From NCBI GenBank assembly GCA_002433335.1, contig DJHY01000298.1, positions 7,437-55,291 on the forward strand: a stretch of 47,855 bases of DNA. The letters run 5' to 3'. Below are positions 44,009 through 47,855 of the stretch, piece by piece. The position numbers and the translations under genes are program-made. A model generated the notes under the pieces. That model saw nothing but the letters and a program-made list of their open reading frames with translations, ran no database searches and was not told where the DNA came from. Each line of letters begins with the position of its first letter. The first letter of the stretch is position 1. The DNA comes from Rhodospirillaceae bacterium UBA6608 (GTDB taxonomy: Bacteria > Pseudomonadota > Alphaproteobacteria > Rhodospirillales_A > Casp-alpha2).

Positions 44009-44683
44009 ATGATCGAGGCTTTGATCGAGAATTCGCTGTTGGGGACGGCATCGGAAGCCGCGATCAAGGAGTTGGCGGAACTGGTCACGGTGCGGTCTTT
44101 CAAGGCGGAGGGCGAGATCGTCTTCGAAGGCGACGTCGCGGGGGACGTATTCCTGATCTTGGATGGCTCCGTTCACCTGCATGCGATCTCGAAATTTGGA
44201 AAGGTTGTGTCTTATGCGCGCCTGACCAAAGGGAGCTACTTTGGTGAATTGTCGGTATTCGACGATCAGGCGCGTCCGTACGCGGCCAGTGCTGAAACCG
44301 AATGCCAATTGGGCGTTATCGACGGGGGTGAGTTTCGTCGGCTTGTCCTTGCTTATCCGGAAATCGGGCTTTCGATCATCCAAAAGCTGGCTGCGGATGT
44401 CCGTGCCAGCAACGACAGAATTTTCAGCCTGACGCTCCTGAATGGTACTGGGCGTGTCTGCATGGAAATCCTGAATTTGTCAGAACCCGATCCTGCACGC
44501 CTCGATGCGGTGCGGGTGTTTCCGTTTCCGACGCAACAAGACCTATCTGAGCGCGTCGGCGTGGCGCGCGAAACGGTGGCGCGGACATTGAAGAAACTGA
44601 CGGAAGAGACGGTGATCGAGAGAAAAGGCCGGGTTCTGTGGATCCGTGACATCGATCGATTAGAAGCAATGGTTGCGAAATGA
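44009..44683 (+). CDS. Crp/Fnr-family regulator, Crp-type recognition helix
   Basis: This 224-residue protein has an N-terminal cyclic-nucleotide-type sensor domain (GEIVFEGDVAGDVFLILDGS and GSYFGELSVFDDQARPYAA) and a C-terminal winged helix. The recognition helix VARETVARTLKKL carries the Arg-Glu-x3-Arg pattern of E. coli CRP (TGTGA readers) rather than the Glu-x2-Ser-Arg of FNR. There is no N-terminal Cys cluster, so it is not an oxygen-sensing FNR. GAGG precedes ATG 44009. A TGTGA-type site lies 66 bases downstream of its stop, upstream of the outer-membrane protein gene. Whether it binds cAMP is not certain. Confidence 0.9.
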   Translation: MIEALIENSLLGTASEAAIKELAELVTVRSFKAEGEIVFEGDVAGDVFLILDGSVHLHAISKFGKVVSYARLTKGSYFGELSVFDDQARPYAASAETECQLGVIDGGEFRRLVLAYPEIGLSIIQKLAADVRASNDRIFSLTLLNGTGRVCMEILNLSEPDPARLDAVRVFPFPTQQDLSERVGVARETVARTLKKLTEETVIERKGRVLWIRDIDRLEAMVAK

Positions 44684-44748
44684 TGTCGTGTCGGACCGAT
44701 AACCGGCTTGCCGTAAGTCGGTGTGAAACAAGAGGAAACGTCATTTTT

Positions 44749-44764
44749 TGTGACAATAGTTACA
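44749..44764. promoter_or_regulatory. CRP-type site upstream of the outer membrane protein gene
   Basis: TGTGA-N6-TTACA matches the CRP consensus TGTGA-N6-TCACA with one mismatch. It lies between the Crp-type regulator gene and the barrel gene starting at 44907, whose -10 region may be near 44786. The regulator's Arg-Glu-x3-Arg recognition helix suits this half-site. Confidence 0.5.
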
Positions 44765-44906
44765 AACCTAATTTAGGGCCCCGCGTTAAAAATGGGCTCG
44801 AAATTCTGATCGCTAATCAATTTTTCCAACCGGAATGTGAGGCTGCAAGCGAACGTCGAAGACTCCGCTTTGGGCCGATCGTGAAACATGAGGGGCAATA
44901 TAAAAA

Positions 44907-46289
44907 ATGTTGATGCATTCACGGTCTAACGGGCTGGCACGGTCTAACGGGCTGGCACGGTCTAACTTGTCGGCACGTTCTGGCGCGCGGGAGGTGAAAA
45001 CCCCATCGGCAACCCGTGGGGGACTGTCCGGTTTGGCGGTCGGCGCGATGCTTTTGGCATCCGGTTTTGTGCCTTGTGCGGCAAATGCGGATGATTTCAC
45101 CGGCCCGTATATCGGCACGCAATTTTCCTACGGCACCACCGACTACAACATCTCGGATGACAACCCGAACGGCGGCAACAACGCCTATAGCCATACCCGA
45201 GCCAGTGAGAACGAGGTCATTCCCAGCATCTTCGCGGGATATGGCTTGGTTCAGAACGATTGGTATTTCGGCGGCGAGGTTGAATACACGCGCCCGAGCA
45301 CCGAATACAGCGGTTGGGAGCGGACCGGCGTGAACACCTTTGAGCGAAAAACCGAGCATCTGAGTTCTTGGGCGGTCGATCTTCGGGTGGGGCGCAAGCT
45401 TGGTCCCGCGTCCCTGGTGTTCGCACGCGCGGGTTATGTCGGCGGACGTTTCAAAGATACCCTTGCGGGGCAGGGCGGCATTTCCAGCTATTCCGAGAGC
45501 CAGACTTTGCATGGGGTTCGTTTCGGGTTCGGTTCCGAAACCTCGTTGGGCGCCGGTCTGAAGCTCCGTGCCGACTACGTCTATTCCCACTACAACAGCA
45601 TGAAATTCACGACCCCGGCGAACATCAAGGCGAACTACCGGCCGTCCACCAGCCTGTTCCGGCTGGGTTTGGCGTATCACTTCAATGATGCGGACGAGGT
45701 GTCGGCGGCGAGCGCGGAGAACTTTGCGGGGCCCTACGCTGGGGCATTATTGGGCTATGGCTCTGTCGGGTCGCAGGACGGAACAGAGGATAGCGGTCAT
45801 ACCCAGATTACGTTACCCGGTGTTTCCGGCGGGCTGGTCGCCGGTTACGGTGTGACGAAAGGCGCATTCTACTTGGGCGCGGAAGGGGAGCTCGGACTGG
45901 GGGCGCAAGAATTCGAAGATGAATTCCCCCAGACCGGCGACAAGCAGGAAATGAAAAAGACCTATGCGCTGAGTGTCGCAGGGCGGCTCGGTTATGCGCT
46001 GACGCCCAAGATGATGGTCTATACGAAAGTGGGCCTGACGCGCGCGCACTTCAAAAGCAATTTGAACATGCCGAATGACACACCGGCCCGGACGGGTTCT
46101 GACTCGGCGGATCTGAATGGTGTTCTCGTTGGTGTTGGCTCGGAACTCCTGCTGGACGAAAATTACATCGTTCGGCTTGAGTACACGCATACGGCTTTTG
46201 AGCGTTGGGATTACATTGATTCCGCCGGTGAGCACAAATTCAAACCCAACGAGAACCTCGTTCGCGTGGGGATGGCGTACAAGTTCTAA
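44907..46289 (+). CDS. Outer membrane beta-barrel protein with two duplicated barrel domains
   Basis: This 460-residue protein has an unusual N-terminus with in-frame 6-residue repeats (SNGLAR), a signal peptide ending in AANADD, and two tandem OmpA/Omp25-like barrel domains. Each domain opens with FTGPYIG or FAGPYAG and closes with FRLGLAYHF or VRVGMAYKF, the typical C-terminal barrel strand; each is about 200 residues and could be an 8-stranded barrel. A duplicated barrel in one chain is less common. The ATG is at 44907; a start after the repeats is not excluded. A CRP-type site lies upstream and a terminator follows. Confidence 0.82.
   Translation: MLMHSRSNGLARSNGLARSNLSARSGAREVKTPSATRGGLSGLAVGAMLLASGFVPCAANADDFTGPYIGTQFSYGTTDYNISDDNPNGGNNAYSHTRASENEVIPSIFAGYGLVQNDWYFGGEVEYTRPSTEYSGWERTGVNTFERKTEHLSSWAVDLRVGRKLGPASLVFARAGYVGGRFKDTLAGQGGISSYSESQTLHGVRFGFGSETSLGAGLKLRADYVYSHYNSMKFTTPANIKANYRPSTSLFRLGLAYHFNDADEVSAASAENFAGPYAGALLGYGSVGSQDGTEDSGHTQITLPGVSGGLVAGYGVTKGAFYLGAEGELGLGAQEFEDEFPQTGDKQEMKKTYALSVAGRLGYALTPKMMVYTKVGLTRAHFKSNLNMPNDTPARTGSDSADLNGVLVGVGSELLLDENYIVRLEYTHTAFERWDYIDSAGEHKFKPNENLVRVGMAYKF
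44923..44976 (+). repeat. Three 18-bp tandem repeats within the porin N-terminus
   Basis: GGTCTAACGGGCTGGCAC is perfect at 44923-44940 and 44941-44958, and a diverged copy lies at 44959-44976, with partial homology beyond. Being 18 bases long, the repeat keeps the frame and encodes SNGLAR units before the signal peptide core. Copy-number change would lengthen or shorten the leader by six residues. Confidence 0.9.
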
Positions 46290-46850
46290 ACCCGCAGATA
46301 TTTCTGTTTTCTCGGCGTTGTTTTTAGGGAGGCGCCTGCCGGCGGCAGGCGCCTTTCGCTGTGTTCGGCGAACGTCGGAGCCGCGCAATCAAGCAATAAC
46401 GCCGTCTCGATCGATGGTTTGCGTCCTGGCGATTGCGTTTGCGTTGGTATGGCTGGCAGCGGCCATGGAATGTTGAAAGAAGTTCTGGCGCAGATCTTCG
46501 ATCTCTCTTCTCTCGGATCCGGAGAAGGCAAAAAATCCGCCAGAGCGAAAATGACTGTTGAAGCAAACCTCTCGCAAGCACTACGGTTTTGCGCGGGAAT
46601 GGTGGGTCAGGCAGGACGCTGGATATTTGCCGTTTCTCTCAGACAAAAGAACGCCAGCTTCTAGCCAGCAGCCGTCCATCACGGTCGATTGATAGAGGGC
46701 TCCCATCCTAGCCGGAGCACACGGTTGCCTTTGCCCCGCAAACGACCATTTCCACTTCATTCGTTGGCATAACTTTTGCCAACCTGTTTCACGACACAGT
46801 CCATTGCTACTATTTGGGACGAGCTTTCGAACAGAGGCCTGAAGCGGTTT
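46290..46850. other. Intergenic region between barrel protein and PAS-like gene
   Basis: This 561-base region contains a terminator at 46331 just after the barrel gene. Short frames (up to about 80 codons) occur on both strands but show no domain, signal or good ribosome site. I see no further supported feature; the promoter of the PAS-like gene presumably lies near its right end. Confidence 0.4.
46331..46357 (+). terminator. Terminator after the barrel protein gene
   Basis: GGCGCCTGCC (46331-46340) pairs perfectly with GGCAGGCGCC (46344-46353) around a 3-base loop, followed by TTTCG. The stem is strong; the T-run is short. Confidence 0.75.
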
Positions 46851-47426
46851 ATGATGAGGCTTCCTTTTAGAACGATAAATGACAAGATCGAGATTCGTCG
46901 GACCTATGTCGATCCGGCAGAGTCGCCCATTCCATCGCATCAAGCGTTGCTTGCCTATTGGGATGAATTGCGCGGTGCCCGATGGGCTCCGACGTGGCCC
47001 GAGGTATCCCTTATGAGGCTTCCTCCGGTGGCTATTCCGTTTGTGGTGGTCACCGATATTGTGCACGAGAACGGAAAGCCCACGAGCAGTCGTTACAGAT
47101 TTTGGGGTAGTGGCCTGACGCAATATTACGGGGAAGATTACACCGGGAAATTTGTGCACGAGATTCCGCCGCGTTCGAGTGGTATCGCAAACGACAGCGC
47201 ATGCATTCGAATAGCCAACGAACGTGCGCCTCACTTGGAAATCAAAGAATTTGTTACCCCTAAGGGGCTTTTGGCTAAGGCGCTGAAACTGAGAGTTCCT
47301 CTTTCTGACAACGGAGAAACTGTCGACCATGGCCTCGGTCTCTTCGCGTTCGAAGCGGACCTCAAGGAGCGATCCCAAGTCGAATTGTTCAATAAAATCT
47401 TCGAAAGCCTCGACAAATTTACCTGA
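46851..47426 (+). CDS. PAS-like protein (PAS_5 type), relative of the 32360 gene
   Basis: This protein of about 191 residues (start at ATG 46851; the second ATG at 46854 and a TTG at 46776 are alternatives) carries a PAS_5-like domain: LLAYWDELRGARWAPTWPEV, YRFWGSGLTQYYGEDYTGK and LKLRVPLSDNG. These blocks match those of the 165-residue protein at 32360 in the same order. There is no output domain, so it may act by binding partner proteins or a ligand. The upstream ribosome site is unclear (GAGG or GAAG). Confidence 0.68.
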   Translation: MMRLPFRTINDKIEIRRTYVDPAESPIPSHQALLAYWDELRGARWAPTWPEVSLMRLPPVAIPFVVVTDIVHENGKPTSSRYRFWGSGLTQYYGEDYTGKFVHEIPPRSSGIANDSACIRIANERAPHLEIKEFVTPKGLLAKALKLRVPLSDNGETVDHGLGLFAFEADLKERSQVELFNKIFESLDKFT

Positions 47427-47561
47427 TCCCGCGTTGATGCCTTCGCGTCACCGAAGCATGGTTGGGCACGCCGGATTCATGGCGCGGGTGATCTGCGGTT
47501 GCCAGGTCCGCGTCTGTAGGCTCGAGGTAATTTTCCTAAATATCAGGGGCTTGGAAGAAGG

Positions 47562-47638
47562 TGGTGGGCCAGGCAGGACTCGAACCTGCAACCAGACGGT
47601 TATGAGCCGTCGGCTCTAACCAATTGAGCTACTGGCCC
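47562..47638 (-). tRNA. tRNA with CAU anticodon (elongator Met or Ile2)
   Basis: The minus strand folds as a full cloverleaf: acceptor GGGCCAG/CTGGCCC, D-arm with TAGCTCAATTGGTTAGAGC, anticodon stem GACGG/CCGTC with loop CTCATAA, and T-arm GCAGG TTCGAGT CCTGC. CCA is encoded after the discriminator A. The CAU anticodon is either Met or, if the C is modified to lysidine, Ile2; the variable-loop pattern is closer to E. coli ileX than to its elongator tRNA-Met, but I do not decide. Confidence 0.92.
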
Positions 47639-47667
47639 GTAGAGCACGGGAGGTTTCCCCCTCAAAC

Positions 47668-47705
47668 GAAAGGCCGGTGGCGTTGCCGCTCCGGCCTTTC
47701 CTTTT
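47668..47705. terminator. Intrinsic terminator between rpoD and the tRNA
   Basis: GAAAGGCCGG (47668-47677) pairs perfectly with CCGGCCTTTC (47691-47700) with an inner GGC/GCC pair. T-rich sequence follows on the plus strand; on the minus strand, the direction of rpoD, CTTTCGTTTG follows. Confidence 0.7.
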
Positions 47706-47759
47706 ATCGCGGACGGACGCGCTGCGTCAGTCATTCATTTAGCAGATCAGGCATTTCGC

Positions 47760-47855
47760 TTAGTAGTCGAGGAAGCTGCGCAGCTTACGCGACCGTGACG
47801 GGTGCTTGAGCTTGCGCAGGGCCTTGGCTTCGATCTGGCGGATACGTTCGCGCGT
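47760..47855 (-). CDS. rpoD: RNA polymerase sigma-70 factor, C-terminal end (partial)
   Basis: The last 31 codons are inside the window; the gene continues beyond the right edge. They read [20 protein letters not shown] and end [11 protein letters not shown], the region 4.2 and tail of primary sigma factor RpoD, including the -35-recognition helix region. The stop is TAA. The short piece is enough for a firm assignment because this end is nearly invariant. Confidence 0.95.
   Translation of the reverse strand, partial: TRERIRQIEAKALRKLKHPSRSRKLRSFLDY

Noticed and set aside
46419..46664. 81-codon plus-strand frame after the barrel gene
   Set aside because: No recognisable motif or ribosome site; composition not protein-like enough to support a gene.
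1..47855. CRISPR arrays, insertion sequences and prophage genes
   Set aside because: No spaced direct repeats, transposase ORFs or phage structural genes were seen anywhere in the window.

Overview
This looks like a chromosomal segment of a GC-rich (roughly 60%) alphaproteobacterium, most likely a Rhodospirillales-type organism. Supporting signs are the assimilatory nitrate cluster architecture, short overlapping operon junctions, a FixK/FNR-type box, and a CAU-anticodon tRNA lying beside the 3' end of rpoD at the right edge. No tools were run; all assignments come from reading motifs and gene order.

Layout. Positions 145-544 hold a frameshifted cytidine deaminase relic. Positions 634-11822 form a complete nitrate assimilation operon: Tat-exported nitrate-binding protein, permease, a single-chain double ATPase, NirB, NirD, NasA, and a siroheme synthase that makes the NirB cofactor. 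Positions 11889-12997 are a divergent nickel pair, hupE/ureJ and nikR, with NikR-type half-sites between them. Positions 13132-16781 are a tight four-gene operon (a GrdB-like reductase with Cys in place of Sec, a family III CoA-transferase, an IclR regulator and a thiol dioxygenase) preceded by a 40-bp nested palindrome; I read it as an organosulfur-thiol catabolic system. Positions 16858-18846 encode a sodium:amino-acid symporter and a universal stress protein, followed by a small DUF6455-like gene with a FixK/FNR box, a FabI homologue, a cyclic-nucleotide-type phosphodiesterase, and a LysR/TcuA-like divergent pair.

Positions 24013-28619 hold an ABC importer of the nitrate/sulfonate/taurine class with a formamidase-like hydrolase and a divergent LysR regulator; an AraC regulator follows. 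Positions 29879-34379 are accessory in character: a large secreted protein with four Cys-rich repeats, a hydrophobic domain and a ricin-type lectin; a PAS-like protein; a secreted protein with six two-Cys repeats; and several small proteins, two of them under 50 residues. An AT-rich stretch precedes recQ. A hybrid-free sensor histidine kinase follows.

Positions 38322-43699 are visibly less GC-rich: an SGNH/MBOAT polysaccharide O-acetylation pair, a response-regulator relic, and two tandem LuxR-type paralogues. The right end has a Crp-type regulator, a duplicated-barrel outer membrane protein with an in-frame 18-bp repeat, a second PAS-like protein, a tRNA and the 3' end of rpoD. The most promising undescribed elements are the GrdB-like/CoA-transferase/thiol-dioxygenase operon with its palindrome and the lectin-tailed secreted protein.
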